NCBI GenBank assembly: GCA_037576215.1
Contig: JBANDB010000009.1
Location: 2,728,001-2,792,000, forward strand
Origin: Armillaria gallica
Lineage: Eukaryota; Basidiomycota; Agaricomycetes; Agaricales; Physalacriaceae
DNA length: 64,000 nt
Reading direction: 5' to 3'
Shown: one piece after another, positions 11,190-22,629 of the stretch
How the letters are laid out: each line of letters opens with the position of its first letter
Numbering within the stretch: the first letter of the stretch is position 1
Translations under genes and position numbers: made by a program
Notes under the pieces: generated by a model
The model's database searches: none
What the model was told of the DNA's origin: nothing
The model's input: only the letters and a program-made list of their open reading frames with translations

Positions 11190-12860
11190 ACTGAGCATAG
11201 CCTAGTATGAACATACACAAAACCTACACTCAATCTCACAAAACACACACACACACACAATCTCCTTAAGTGTGGAGGGGAGCGAGGAATTTAATTCCAC
11301 TTGCATGCTGACAGTATCTCAAAGTATCTCAGTGAGCTCGCTAGAACGATACACGAAACAATGTAGTATTATCAAGCCAATCTCAAATTCTTTATTTTTT
11401 GGAGCTTTTTACAAGAGAGCATGGCAAACCACACAACTCTCAAGGCAAAGAATATTTGATAGACAAAACACATGAATACACAGATCTGCAAAATGACCAA
11501 GTTCGGTCAGTGAGCTCACTAAGTACAACCCGCTGCAAGATCTAATCTGTGCACGATGCCACCTTTCTTTAGTTGCTAAACCTGACTTCCAAACTCGTCA
11601 TGATAGAGGCCCTTGGCACTCCCAATTAATTCTTAATTATTCTCAAAACTGTCCCCACAAGTCCTCACACACAGTGCACTCACTCTAACAATGGTGCCAC
11701 AAGATCCAACTGCGCACACCTGTCACACTTTGTGCAACTGCTAGAACAGCTCAATCTGGCTGATTCCTTTGCAACTACTTCTAGACCTACACAGAGGCTG
11801 GCACAATACAATTTCTCTTTCTTACACTGAACCAGAAAAGGAACAGAGCTTTCTCTCAGATGTAACCTAGTAAACCTCTTGAGACAGGTGCAGTGTCACT
11901 GCTTCCAAATCTCTTTCTTATCTCAAGTAAACTGAAGTTTGTATCCAAAATTTCTCTCTTATTCAATTTCTCTGTGAGCTTGCTAAACTTGTGTTATAGC
12001 TGAGGCTCAAAGTTACTAACTCTTACATGGTGCAACAAGTCCAGATCAAACTGAAACTTTATTACGTTATATGGGAGGTAGGTACCTTGGCTTAATACAT
12101 GAAAATCTACTCTACTTATACTACAGGAGATTGATTGTTACAAATGGATTTTTAGTAATTTACTTCTTTTTTAACTGGATATTTCTTGTCTGAGTTGGCA
12201 CAGCGCTCTAGGCAGCGCACCACTTGTTTCTCTTTTTAGTAGTCTCAAAAAGCTAAGTGATATCAATGTCACTTGCTCTAGCAGCAGAGTAGCTTGCAAG
12301 CATGCATTCAATAGCTGCTTAATCCTCAATCACCAATCACATTTCATATTTGGCTTTCGGGTCTGCTCCAAAGGTGACAGCATCATATTCTAGACCTGGT
12401 AACTAAAAATGCTTCAGTTTCCAAGCCCGCTTGCTATTTCCATCGGCTGAAGTCTGTTTCTAGGCCATGCCTGGAGTTCTCTTGATTACCCCATATGATA
12501 TCATTTTTCTGGATCTTCAGGGACCATGCATCATAAATTACAGACACGTCGTTATCTAAATTAGCCTTGGCCCACATACAAGTGCATCCCACTGAAGTTG
12601 ATTCTCTTTTGCAAATAGGTGGTTTGGCAAGCTAGCTTGCCCTTCAGCCTTGTTGCCATGTATGCCCATAAGGTACAGTGCAATGATGAAGTCTTTATAT
12701 TTTAATTCTGTTGCTTTTTTTTCTATTATAGTGCTCTCTACCTTGGTGACCTTGCTTCTTTACATGCCACTTGCACTGTCAGCTTGCTTATAATTCCTCT
12801 GCATTGCTAATGTGTAAGGTATGACATTTTTGCAAAATTACACCCTTAGACATGCTGCGG
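11190..12860 (-). mobile_element. Insertion inside the Copia reverse transcriptase (inverted family A repeat plus unknown DNA)
   Basis: The Copia reading frame stops just after YVDD and resumes at about 12860 with DDETMSNIKEEFKKKL. The first half of the insert (about 11195-12010) is family A repeat in the reverse orientation to 1735-2560, including a (CA)n tract at about 11237-11260 and palindromic AGTGAGCTCACT near 11510. The second half (about 12010-12860) has no recognised match or frame. Exact ends and target duplication are not resolved; more than one insertion may be stacked here. Confidence 0.55.
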
Positions 12861-13270
12861 GTGTGACACTGGATGATGAAACCATGTCCAATATAAAAGA
12901 AGAGTTTAAGAAGAAGCTAAATGTCATGGACATGGGGGAGATTCAATACACATTGGGCATGAAAATAGACAGGAATTGGGATAAAGGCACTATTACTCTA
13001 TCCCAGAAGGCATGTACACAGCTAATGGATCTCAGCCTGACATTGCATATGCTGTTACCAAATTAAGCAAATATGTGCAGAATCCAGCTGCTCAGCATAT
13101 CACAGCTCTCAAATGAGTTTTCCATTACCTGAAGGGAACTTTAGACATCAGAATTACATATGGAAAAACTATAGATGAACTGATACCTTATTCAGATTCA
13201 GACTGGAGAGAAGACAGAGCAGATTGAATATCTATCTGCAGGTATTCTAGAAACTTGAAATTGAGGGGGA
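12860..13270 (+). pseudogene. Copia reverse transcriptase/RNase H, C-terminal remnant
   Basis: The frame resumes with KLNVMDMGEIQYTLGMKID, the thumb region after the Copia active site, to about 13015. It then jumps to DIAYAVTKLSKYVQNPA and YLKGTLDIRITYG, and ends at the RNase H-like SDSDWREDRAD near 13200. Part of the connection domain and RNase H is missing, so there has been an internal deletion as well as stops. Confidence 0.7.
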
Positions 13271-13271
13271 A

Positions 13272-13478
13272 TGTTGGGATAGCAATCCTGAGCGACTATA
13301 AGAAGGTACTCAAAGGTTTGACACTAATCAGCAGCAGCTGATTTGGACTGTGACTTAAATTTATTTAATAATTCATAGTAAATTCTAGAAGTAATATAAA
13401 ATGTATTTAAGTATGATGTCTCTCTCTCAAGAAGCTAATTAATTCTCTTTTCATATTCTCCTCTTACTAGTTACAACA
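13272..13478 (+). repeat. Copia 3' LTR
   Basis: 207 bp with the same termini as the 5' LTR, preceded by a purine tract and followed by the target duplication ACAAG at 13479-13483. Confidence 0.92.
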
Positions 13479-14101
13479 ACAAGTGTACTACTCACACTAG
13501 TGGGGTTGGTAAGACATAATTGGGTGAATAGTGACTTGGTTTGAGCTACTGCACTTGCTATAACTGGGATTGCTTCAAACTAGTGGCTCTCTTGGCCCTA
13601 TACTGCTTCCAACAAGTGATAAATACTTAACTAGTCACACTCTGAGCTAACTAGTAATGCTCTTGACCTAAGAATAATACTTCAACTTTTAGAACTTGCT
13701 TAAACTAACTTCAAAACACTCTTGGCCTTTGCAGGACACAAAAGATTGCTCTAAAACACTTCAATTCACTTGATACTATAAGTAATTTAGCAACTAATAG
13801 TTGCTTCATCAAGGTTAAGCACAAAAGCCTTTAATTGGGGCACTAGATACTGACTAGTAGGTCACAACTGTAGGGATGGCTTGCCTAAGCCACACATGTG
13901 CCTATTCTACTACTTACATACTGACAATTAAGATACAATTAAGGTATAAATAACTGATTAGAGGGTATTATTGATAAGGATTTCTTGGCTGATCATGAGT
14001 AATGGTGAATAATTATGCAATAGTTGGTTTAGAAATAGTCACTTGCTGACTAGCGAGCCTAGGAGCTCTGCTAGCAGTTGTATTCTGTGTCCTTGGCCTG
14101 T

Positions 14102-14588
14102 TGTACATATGCCACTAGTCTCCACTTCACACCCATCCCAACTCCAACCCTAGCTCTAACATTCCTCACTATCAGACTCTACAGCCTCTGACTGCTCACC
14201 ATTACTCTGCTCCATTTGATATTTCACATATTAATTCTAGAACCCAAATCCAGTAGCAAATAGACCATCACTAGAGTCTATCAGACTCCAACTTGGATTA
14301 AACTACTCATATATATATTGTAGAATCACTTGTAAATACTCAGTTTGAATATCAACTTGGTTTAGCCAACTCAAAATCTAATCTATCACTCTTCAAATCC
14401 ACAGCCTCCACTCTGTTAGACTACCTCTGACTCTATCCCAATCTCTACTCTCTGCAGACTCTGTTCTGTAACCTAATCTCAGAGCTTCAGCTCAAGGGTG
14501 ACATTGCTAATAGCTTTACAAAAGCTCATACACTCCACCAGACATCACTTGTGCAAGTTATCTTAGTCTATTTAGCATGTCTCTAACA
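14102..14588 (+). repeat. Solo LTR of the Gypsy family, inverted copy
   Basis: The reverse complement of this segment matches the LTRs at 16117-16643 and 24181-24692: it ends CTCTAACA (TGTTAGAG reversed), and blocks such as CAACTTGGTTTAGCCAA and GGGTGACATTGCTAATAGC are shared. It starts at TGTACATATGCC, matching TGTTACGCGCATGCC in the reversed younger copy. CpG sites are almost all lost. It stands alone, without Gypsy coding sequence. Confidence 0.75.
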
Positions 14589-15165
14589 GGGAGGAACTTT
14601 ACAACACATGTATACCATGTCTCTGTGCTGATGTCTACTATCACAAAGAAGCTGGAGCATATTTATAGTGACAAACTCTCAGATAATCAGATTATTGCTT
14701 GCATGCTTTCATCTCTTCCAGCATCATACTCTGAACTTCAGACTATATTGAACATGACTAAAGCTCTGTTGACTGTTGACAGTGTTGAACACTCTGTTTT
14801 GGAATATGATCAGATTATTTTGAGGAACAGGAAGATGGGCCCAGTATTATCTTTATCTGTGAGACTAGGAATGGCTTTGATGAACAAGAACAGTGGCTAT
14901 AAAGATGGGATTGGATCAAAGGTTTGATAACTGTAGGAGAATTGGACATACTCATCCAAACTGTTTTTGCCTGAGTGAAAAAAAGAAGGAACAATAGTCA
15001 GATTGGTGGGATGACTTGAAGAAGGCTCGACATGTGGTAGATGCAATAAAGGGAGATCATCAGGTGCATATAGTACTTGAATCTGTGACTGGCAATCAAA
15101 CAGCTGATAATTATGAGAGTACAACAACTCATGTTTTACTATTGTAGGTCTTGCCATAGCAACAA
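14589..15165 (+). pseudogene. Fragment of a second Copia-type gag
   Basis: The frame reads MLSSLPASYSELQTILN and continues to a zinc-knuckle-like CRRIGHTHPNC at about 14940-14970, then a charged tail (WWDDLKKARH). SLP..Y..L is a hallmark of UBN2-type Copia gag. It is not continuous with the element at 8015-13478, and no protease, integrase or reverse transcriptase follows. An apparent start at 14577 lies in the neighbouring LTR, so the true N-terminus is missing. Confidence 0.65.
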
Positions 15166-15419
15166 CAGTTTTATTTCAAGGATAGTGAGAGTTTGGAATT
15201 GTGTGGGAGTGTGGATTTCTGTGAGAGTTATACCTGATGGAAATTCTAGACTCTTGACGGTATTACTTTACATTTCATAGCTTTCACTTGTGTGAGAGTG
15301 TTGAGGCTGTACTTATTCAGCTACTTATGGTTATTATATTTACTCATTCTGTACCTTATTCTAACTACTTATCTAACTATATTTTACCTCATTTCTCAAC
15401 ATGCTTGCTGTCTGACTGA

Positions 15420-16116
15420 CAAACAACACCATGATTGATGAACTGGCCAGTTGTATTCCCAGCTTTTTGGTCAGGCTCATCATGTATGCTGCTTTGCTCA
15501 TGTTGTCAACCTTGTGGCCAAGAGTCTCTTGAAACAGTTTAATGCACCAAGATCTGAAAGAAACAATGATACTGAAGGACCTGGAGGCAGTTTGCTTCAA
15601 GAATTGGCAGCTGGAATTGATCTTGAAGATGCCGAAACTAGGATTGAAGAGGCTGATTCTGAGGCTGACACATTGGCAAAGAATAATACTGATAGTCTAG
15701 TTGATATACTTGTGGAGATAAGTACTTATAAATGAGAGAGGTTTGAATATGAAACAGCACTAATTCAGATAGCTCTAGTCAAGGTAAGCATATCTAAGAC
15801 TTCACAAATTAAATACCACAGCTAATATCCTCTTCAGATTTGCAAACTCTACTTCAAGATCATCCATTTTAGTACTCTGCTCTTGCTATGCTGAAAGTCC
15901 TTGTTGAATAGTGAGAGTATGCCAGAAAAGGTCCTGCTATGTGATATATCAACATGCTGGAACTCAACCTTTGACATGCTTCATACCATCATTCATTACC
16001 AGGTTGCTGTCAAGGAATTTACAGCAGATATTGATAACAACCTGCATGCATTGGAGCTGACTTAAAAGGAATGGAAAGTAGCTAGAGAGCTGTGCAACAT
16101 CTTGACAGTGATTAGC
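15420..16116 (+). pseudogene. hAT transposase relic, N-terminal/central part
   Basis: The frame at 15451-15735 reads HHVCCFAHVVNLVAKSLL followed by an acidic low-complexity linker, the pattern of fungal hAT transposases (CxxHxxNLxxK). After a stop and what looks like an old intron, 15930-16110 reads CDISTCWNSTFDMLHTII (family: RWNSTxxML) and ALELTxKEWKVARELCNIL. Translation then runs straight into the Gypsy LTR at 16117. The catalytic D/D/E residues cannot be placed confidently. It is broken by several stops. Confidence 0.7.
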
Positions 16117-16643
16117 TGTTAGGGATGTGCCAAATAGACAAAGATAACTCGCACAAGCAGAGGTCTGCGGAGTGCATGGGCTTTGGTGAAGCTATTAGCA
16201 ACGTCACCCTTGAGCCGAAGCCCTAAGATTGGATTGCGGAGCGGAGTCCACAGAGAGCGAAGGTTTGGATAGAGAGTAAAGATAGTCCAATGGAGCAGAG
16301 GCCACGGACTTGGAGAGCGATAGATTAGACTTGGAGTCAGAGAGAGATTTGGCTAAACCAAGTTGATATTTGAACTGAGTATCTACAAGTAATTCTACAG
16401 TATATATATGAGTAGGTAATCCGAGTCAGAGTCCGATGGAATCCAACGGAAATCTGTTCGCTACCGAATTCGGGTTCTAGATTTAATATGTGAAATAGTA
16501 AAATAAAACGGAAATGAAATATTAAAATGGAGTAAGTAGATGGTAAGCGGCGGAGGCCATGGAGGTCCGATGGTGTGATTTGTTGAGATGAAGTCTGTGC
16601 GTGAAGTCAGTGTGAAGCGGAGGTCTGCGGCATGCGCGTAACA
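16117..16643 (-). repeat. Gypsy 3' LTR
   Basis: 527 bp, reading TGTTAGGGATG ... GCGTAACA on the plus strand. It is downstream of the minus-strand coding region; a tract of seven C (G on the coding strand) adjoins it at 16644 onward. Confidence 0.9.
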
Positions 16644-16805
16644 GTATCCCCCCCTTAGCGTTCTTGCCCTCAAGAGTGCTGATCCCGATGGCTGATCAGT
16701 ATAGGTATGCATGCAAGAAATTTTGACCGTGGGAATTTTGCAACTTAACCTCCTACTCTCATCATCCCTGTATTTTCCTCGCTTCTCCTTTCCTCAACGA
16801 TAAAC

Positions 16806-18543
16806 ATGTCAGCGCCCGTCGAGTATCGTGACTCTGCAACGCCCGAGCCTTATGAGTCAGCACCGACACCACCTGATCTTTCCTTTGAAGATTACAAGGT
16901 GTTAACAGAGGAGCAGACTGTTGCGGAGGAGCGGTATGATGAAGCCGTTACTTGCCATGACAGCTGGAAGACCGCGAAGGCAAAGGAGGCGCGGGTGGAC
17001 AAGCTGAAGCAGGACAAGCTGACTTGTCAGCTTAAGATGGAGGCTTTGAAAAGGGAGAAGGAGGAGGCAGAGAGGAAAGCAGAGGAGAAGAGGTTGGAGG
17101 AGGAGTGGATCCGGTTGGAAGCTGAAAAGGAAAAGGCATTGGCCTTAGAGAAGGAGAGGGAGCAACAGGAGGCTGCGGAGCATCAGCGATTGGCTGACTT
17201 GAAGGAGAAGGAGGATAAGGAGAGGGAGAAGGAGAAAGAGGATGAGGCGAACGAGTTGGCCTTGCAGGCCGCTGGTGTTCCATCAGCAAGTGATGGAGAT
17301 ACCGAGGCGGATCCGGTGGATCTGAAAACGGCCGTGATCGCTGAATTAAGAAAGAGGAGAAAGGATGCCAAGGGAAAAGGAAAGGTGAATGTCACAGAGC
17401 CCCGAAAGCATAAGTTCCAGTCTGCCAGTGTAGTAGCAAGTGAAGGAGAGGCAGAAGGTGCGCCAGCGGGTCCTTTGTCGCCCAAGCATCTGAAGACTGA
17501 GCCTGCGCCTCAGGCCAAGGATAAGGTCTTGTCTCGCAATGGTATGTGATGCTGTCGGATCCCGTTGTCTTTGCTAACTTGGGTTAGAATGCTGTGGCAA
17601 ATGTCGTACCGATAACGCCGCCTGTTTTGTCTGTGGCGGTCTCTGAACCTGTCAGCGGTGCCGTGTTAAAAAGGCGCGATGTTCCTTCAACAAAGGTGGT
17701 GAGGAAGGTGGCTCCGCAGATTCCGGCAGTATGCTGGAGATTCTTCAAGACATTTCTTCAAGGCTGGCGCATTTGGAGGAAAAGGTGGATATGATCGCAG
17801 AGCAGGTGGAGGACTTGGTGGATGATTACCATCCAGATCGCGACATCAAGTATCCTGACGACCTTCCTTCAAAGTCTATGATGGCGGAGTTCGAGGCATC
17901 GCGAATGGAGCTCCAAAAAACGGGTGATATCTACAGCGAGGCGTTGCGTCAAATGGCCAAGCAACATCTTGATAGGGATATGGCCATTATCAAGGGCGAA
18001 GGTTTACTGGCGTTGGCCACGGATACACCGTTGGGAATGGAGGATCCATACGAGATTCTGAACAAGTCCTTCTGGGTCGGGCAGATTGGCTGCCACTGGT
18101 TTGCATGAGCAGATGCTGGCTCGTAACAAGTTCCTACGGGCTGCCGGGACTTCTACAATGCGCATGGACAACGCAAGGAATGGCAGCTGTGGAAAAGGTT
18201 GTTGAAGGACCAGGAAGGGTACCGGGTGGAGGATTCGGACGAGCCGTTGGACTTGGAGGAGGAAGTTAGGGAGGATATGGTCCCAGGCGCGGAGTCCATC
18301 AGTATTCCGGAATTGGATGCCTTGATTAAAATGCCCATGCCTGATGTGGATCCAGAGGAAGAGGCCGAAAAGGAGCTCCGGCGGCAGGCGACGGCGCGGA
18401 TGAGAGCGTATAATCGGGAGAACGGGATCGAGGTGGAGAGTGAAGGAGAATTGTACGAAGATTTGGAGCCGATGTTGGTACAGGAGCTTGAGAGGGAAGT
18501 AGATGTAGATATGGCGGGTCCGTCGGGCGCCGAAGCCTCTTGA
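16806..18543 (+). pseudogene. Antisense coiled-coil ORF of the Gypsy element
   Basis: An ATG at 16806 opens a 247-codon frame beginning MSAPVEYRDSATPEPYESA. It then becomes a long K/E/R-rich helix (LKREKEEAERKAEEKRLEE) predicted as coiled coil, followed by a basic and proline-rich segment. A GTATGT...CTAAC...TAG sequence at 17542-17587 looks like a 46-bp intron but does not join the frames. Further blocks follow in other frames: VPITPPVLSVAVSEPVSG (from 17594), MLEILQDISSRLAHLEEKVD (17731-18108, a second coiled coil), an alanine/leucine block around 18075-18170, and an acidic tail ending DMAGPSGAEAS (18199-18543). At least three shifts separate them. It lies opposite to gag-pol, between the chromodomain and the 3' LTR. 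I recognise no enzymatic domain; a structural, capsid-like or DNA-packaging role is possible, or a captured host gene. Confidence 0.6.
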
Positions 18544-18809
18544 ACCTTTGTCGCCTTGGTATAATTTTCTTGTATTTCTTGATAGTACTGGTACAACGTT
18601 GGGGCCCCAGTGGCCCAATAATATATATTGACTTCTTGGTTTGGATTTGGGAACAGGAAAGAGAATGAGATGGAGCCGACGGGTTCTGTTCCCAATTAGG
18701 AAATGAATTTGCAATAGTTTTTGTGGATTTGATTTGAAATAGAATGGGTCGGAGCCGTTGGAGACCGAAGGTGGTATGAAATGGAGGAAAGGAATTAGAT
18801 GGTGGATTT

Positions 18810-20310
18810 TCAGATGGTGACTTTGGCTAATGGTCCTGGTTTGTCTAGATAGCGGTGGTGGAAATCTTCAATGAATTCATCTGCAGAGAACTCGGTAGCC
18901 AGTAACCAAGCAAATTCCTCATCAGTGCCTTCATAGCCTAACCATTGGATCCTGTAGAGAAGAGGGCATCGGAACTGGCGGTCTATCTTGGAGTCAAGGA
19001 TTTGAGCTATTTCGTATTGCTCTTCACTGTCAACTTCCACCGGAGGCGGCGGAGGTTGAGTGCAATTAGGGATAGTGTTTTCTTCTACAGGTTCCAGTTG
19101 TGATACGTGGAAGACGGGTGAATGGCACGGAGGTCCAATGGGAGTTTGAGGGTGAAGGAATGGGAGCCTGGTTGAGCTATGATTTCGAATGGGCCAAGGA
19201 ATTTCTCCATGAATTTCGCAGTAGGGCGAGTAGTCTTGATATGCTTAGAGCTAAGATAGACCCTGTCACCTACTTTGAAGGGGGGAGCCAGATTCCTATG
19301 CTTGTCCGCTTGGATCTTGTAGTGAGACTGCGCCTAAGTGATTTTGTCATGTAGGAATTGGTGTAGTTCATCGAGGTTGACTACAAAGTCATGGGCCTGA
19401 GCAGACGCGATATCATGTTCAGGGTGAACAGTGATATTAGGATGATAACCTTTGTTGGCAAAGAATGGAGAGATTCCGGTGGAGGCATTCAGGGCATTGT
19501 TGTATGCAAATTCTGCAATGGGTAGTAGTAAATCCCAGTTGTCCTGTTGATAAGAACAATAGATGCGGATGTACTGTTCCAAGGTTTGGTTTGCACGTTC
19601 CATTTGCCCATCGGCCTCTGGGTGATATCCAGAAGTGAAGTGAAGTTCCATGTCAAGGGCCTTAGCAAGGGCGCACGTGAATTGGGAGACAAATTTGGAG
19701 CCACAGTCAGAGGTGATGTGGTTAGGGACACCATGTTTAGAGAAAATGTGAATGACGAATAACCAAGCAAGTTCTTCGGAATTAATGGTATCATGTGTAG
19801 GGATGAAGATGGCTTGCTTGCTTGCACGGTCAATTACTACAAGAATAGCAGTGAATCCGTTGGAGTCCGGTAACTGTTCAATGAAATCCATTGAAATGGA
19901 ATCCCACGGGGATTCTGGAACTGGCAAGGGTTTAAGCAAACCATAAGGATGATGTCTAGGTGTCTTGTTGCGACTGCAAACCGTACAAGATTTGATCTAA
20001 TGGCGAACATATTCACGCATCTGTGGCCAGGTATAGTTCCATTGGACTAATTTTAAGGTCCGATTTTGGCCAAAATGACCTGCCAAGATGTGATCGTGAT
20101 TGTTTTGTAAGACATGGAGATGGGGATCCTTGGAGTCCAGAACATAAATGTGATTATCAAGATGGAGAATGTCTGATTCATCTACGAACCACTGAGAGGG
20201 AGAAGTGGGAGTGGAGGACATGGCCTGCTGGAACCCTTCGGCAACCGCAGAGTCGAATGGTTGTGCTTGCTTTATGTCTAAATGGAGCTTGCCAATATCC
20301 ATTATAGCAC
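18810..20310 (-). pseudogene. Gypsy integrase and chromodomain
   Basis: Reading from 20302 down: a zinc-binding H-H-C-C region (HILAGHFGQNRTL, then SCTVCSRNK), a core with SMDFIEQLP, TSDCGSKFV and an E in NQTLEQYIR (the D, D, E triad), and a C-terminal GPF/chromo part ending in a chromodomain (QILDSKIDRQFR, then YRIQWLGYEGTDEEFAWL) at 19040-18810. In-frame stops at about 19337 and 19995 break it. Chromodomains direct integration toward methylated histone H3, which suits an element lying in a repeat-rich region. Confidence 0.88.
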
Positions 20311-21935
20311 TAGCATGGAGGGTAGGGCCTTCAAGGAAAGTAGCGCAGAGAGATGTGGAGAATTGTTCTTGAGTGAATACAGGGCAGAAGTTGTGAGGAT
20401 TGACTGCTGTGTATTGACTATCCCCCTCTTTTGGATAGACGTCCCATCGTCTAGTGAGTGCATCTGGTTTTCCTCTGAGTTTCCCTGGTCGGAAATGGAT
20501 TACTAGGTTGAATTGGGATAGGTATTCAGACCACCAGACTTGGCACCGGGTAAGAATCTTGGTGGTTGAAAAGTATTTAATATTCTTGTGGTCCGTTACA
20601 ACATCGATCAGATCTGTGGAGCCTTCAAGGTAGTGACACCAGTATTTAAAGGCTTCAAAGATAGCTAGAAGCTATTTATCATGGGTGTCGTAGTTGAGTT
20701 TGGCATTGTGTAGGCTCCGGGATAGGAAAGCGATAGGGTGGATTTTGCCGTCATCAAGGTAGATAGAGAGGATAGCAGCAATGGCATAGTCGGAGGCGTC
20801 GGTCTCCACAACTAATTGCTGGTTGGAGACCCAATGAGTGAGGATAGGGGCATGAGTGAAGGCTTGCTTTAGTTCATTGAAAGCGGTCATGCACTTGTCA
20901 TCGAATTTCCATGGAGTTCCTTTGCGTGTGAGGCAAGTTAAAGGAATAACAATGTCACTGTACTCGTGGATGAAACGGCAGTAGAAATTGGCGAAGCCAA
21001 GAAAGGATTGGATGTCCTTAACTTTCTGCAGAACCGGCCAATCTAAAATGGCCTTGACCTTGTCTTCAGACATGCAGAGGCCCTCTGGTGAGAGAATGTA
21101 GCCTAGATATTCCATGGAGTCCTGGTGAAACTTGCATTTGGATCCTTTGCAGTAGAGCCTATTTGCTCTCAATCTGTGCAGAACCTTGCGTATGTGTTGC
21201 TGGTGCTCCACGGGGTCATTGGAATAGATGACGATGTCATTGAGGTATACGACTATGGAAACATCAAGCATGTCAGCAAAAATGTTGTTCATAAAGTGCT
21301 GAAATGCTGCAGGAGCATTGGTGAGCCCAAAAGGCATGACATGCCATTCGAACAAGCTGTAACGTGTCCAGAAGGCTGTTTTCCATTCATCACCTTCAGC
21401 TATGTGTACGAGATGATAAGCATGTCAGAGATTAAGTTTGGTATAGATGTGAGCGGAGTGTGTGGAGTCGAGGAGGTCGGAAATGAGTGGAAGATGATAA
21501 CGGTCTTTCTTGGATATCTTGTTTAAGCCATGGAAATCGACACAAAGACGGACTTCTCTGGTCTTTTTCTTGACAAAAAGCATGGGAGCTCCATGGGGAG
21601 AACATGAGGGGATGATGAATCCACTACGGAGATTATTGTCAATAAACTCACGTAAAGCTTTGAGCTTGGACTCTGAGAGGGAGTAAATTGGACCAAGCAG
21701 AGGAGATGTTCCTTCCTCAATATTGATCTTGAGGTCGTACAGTCTGTGCTCGGGGAGTTTCTCAGAGAGCGAGTCACTGAAAACATCAGCAAAGTCGTGA
21801 TATTGTGCTGGTATGTCTGTCATATCCGGTGGGGCTGTGGAACTGGCCATTCCGCTGATGCTAGGTGCAGAAGGTTGGAGGGTGTATTGTTGAGCTCCAT
21901 CTTCAGCACATGCTCGAACAAAAGTGGCCACAGAG
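20311..21935 (-). pseudogene. Gypsy reverse transcriptase and RNase H
   Basis: From 21931 down: a linker to SEKLPEHRLYDLKI, then LFVKKKTREVRLCVDFHGLN and the palm motif. The catalytic box reads VVYLNDIVIYS where the family has YLDD: the first Asp is Asn, which should abolish catalysis. LGYILSPEGL and FLGFANFYCRFI follow, then RNase H with LVVETDASDYAIAA and FLSRSL. A frameshift near 21425 and a stop at about 20672 interrupt it. The Asp-to-Asn codon (21239-21241) can be explained by one C-to-T change at a CpG on the plus strand. Confidence 0.9.
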
Positions 21936-22021
21936 ATGATAGATATCTTGGGGGTAACTGATGCAGAAAAGGAAGGGATGGTAGGGTAGGAATAGATGGG
22001 TTCATATGGCGGCGGAGTCCA

Positions 22022-22615
22022 TCAGGATCTCAGAGTTGGCTTGGTAGCCAAGGTTGGGATGGAATTAGAAGTTGGACAAGGAATGTCCTCGCAGATAGAT
22101 GCAGTTGCATCGGAAGCCGCGGAAGCACTTGCAGGGGGAGAAACACGTGGTAATGGTGAACGGAAAGTGATACTGTGCCTTGCCCAGTCAATCAACAGAT
22201 TGCAGTGGGAAAGCCAGTTGTATCCCAGAACAATGTTACAGGATGAATCTAGACGAGTGACATAGAAGTTGATAGAGATGATGTCTCCGGAAGGGAAACA
22301 GACTGGAAGGGTAATGGATTGAGAAATGTGAGATCTGGCAGAGCCGTCAAGGAGCTGAAGTTGAACAGGGAGAATGGGTTTGGTAGGAAGGTTGTGATCC
22401 TCAACATATTTGGAGTCAACAAAACAATGGCTAGAACTAGAGTCAATCAAGGCAAGAAAACAAAGGATAGTAATGATTGGAGAGTCGTCGGCCTCCGTAC
22501 CAGAGCCGAATTCATAGAAGAGTGGTACAGTGAGTGAATGTTTGGAAAGAGCGGCAGCATTGAGGGTGAAAACCTCTGATGTGTGATTACAGTCAACACA
22601 ACCCTGATCTCGCAC
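22022..22615 (-). pseudogene. Gypsy aspartic protease region
   Basis: A retropepsin-like domain with [14 protein letters not shown], where the family motif is LIDSGASHxFI. The glycine of the D-S/T-G triad is serine here. The flap region ([12 protein letters not shown]) and a second conserved region ([11 protein letters not shown]) are clear. It lies between the gag zinc knuckle and the reverse transcriptase, as expected. Confidence 0.82.
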
Positions 22616-22629
22616 GGAGGATACAGGGC

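Larger units (their letters stand above)
8015..13478 (+). mobile_element. Ty1/Copia LTR retrotransposon, defective
   Basis: A complete element frame is present: 207-bp LTRs at both ends (TGTTGGGATAGC ... TTACAACA), flanked by the identical 5-bp target duplication ACAAG at 8010-8014 and 13479-13483. Just inside the left LTR (from 8222) the sequence GGTTATGGGCC is complementary to the anticodon arm of initiator tRNA-Met (GGCCCATAACC), the internal priming site known from Drosophila copia. A purine tract (TTGAGGGGGAA) precedes the right LTR. Coding order gag, integrase, reverse transcriptase, RNase H is that of Copia. The LTRs differ at about 18 of 207 positions, mostly transitions, so the insertion is old. 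The coding region is broken by stops, frameshifts, a deletion and an insertion of roughly 1.7 kb. Confidence 0.9.

Noticed and set aside
11237..11260. (CA)n tract that could suggest a functional repeat
   Set aside because: It is a short microsatellite inside a decayed repeat and has no further structure.
16806..17549. Coiled-coil ORF as an ordinary host gene
   Set aside because: It lies inside a pair of matching LTRs next to Gypsy coding sequence, so it is treated as part of the element.
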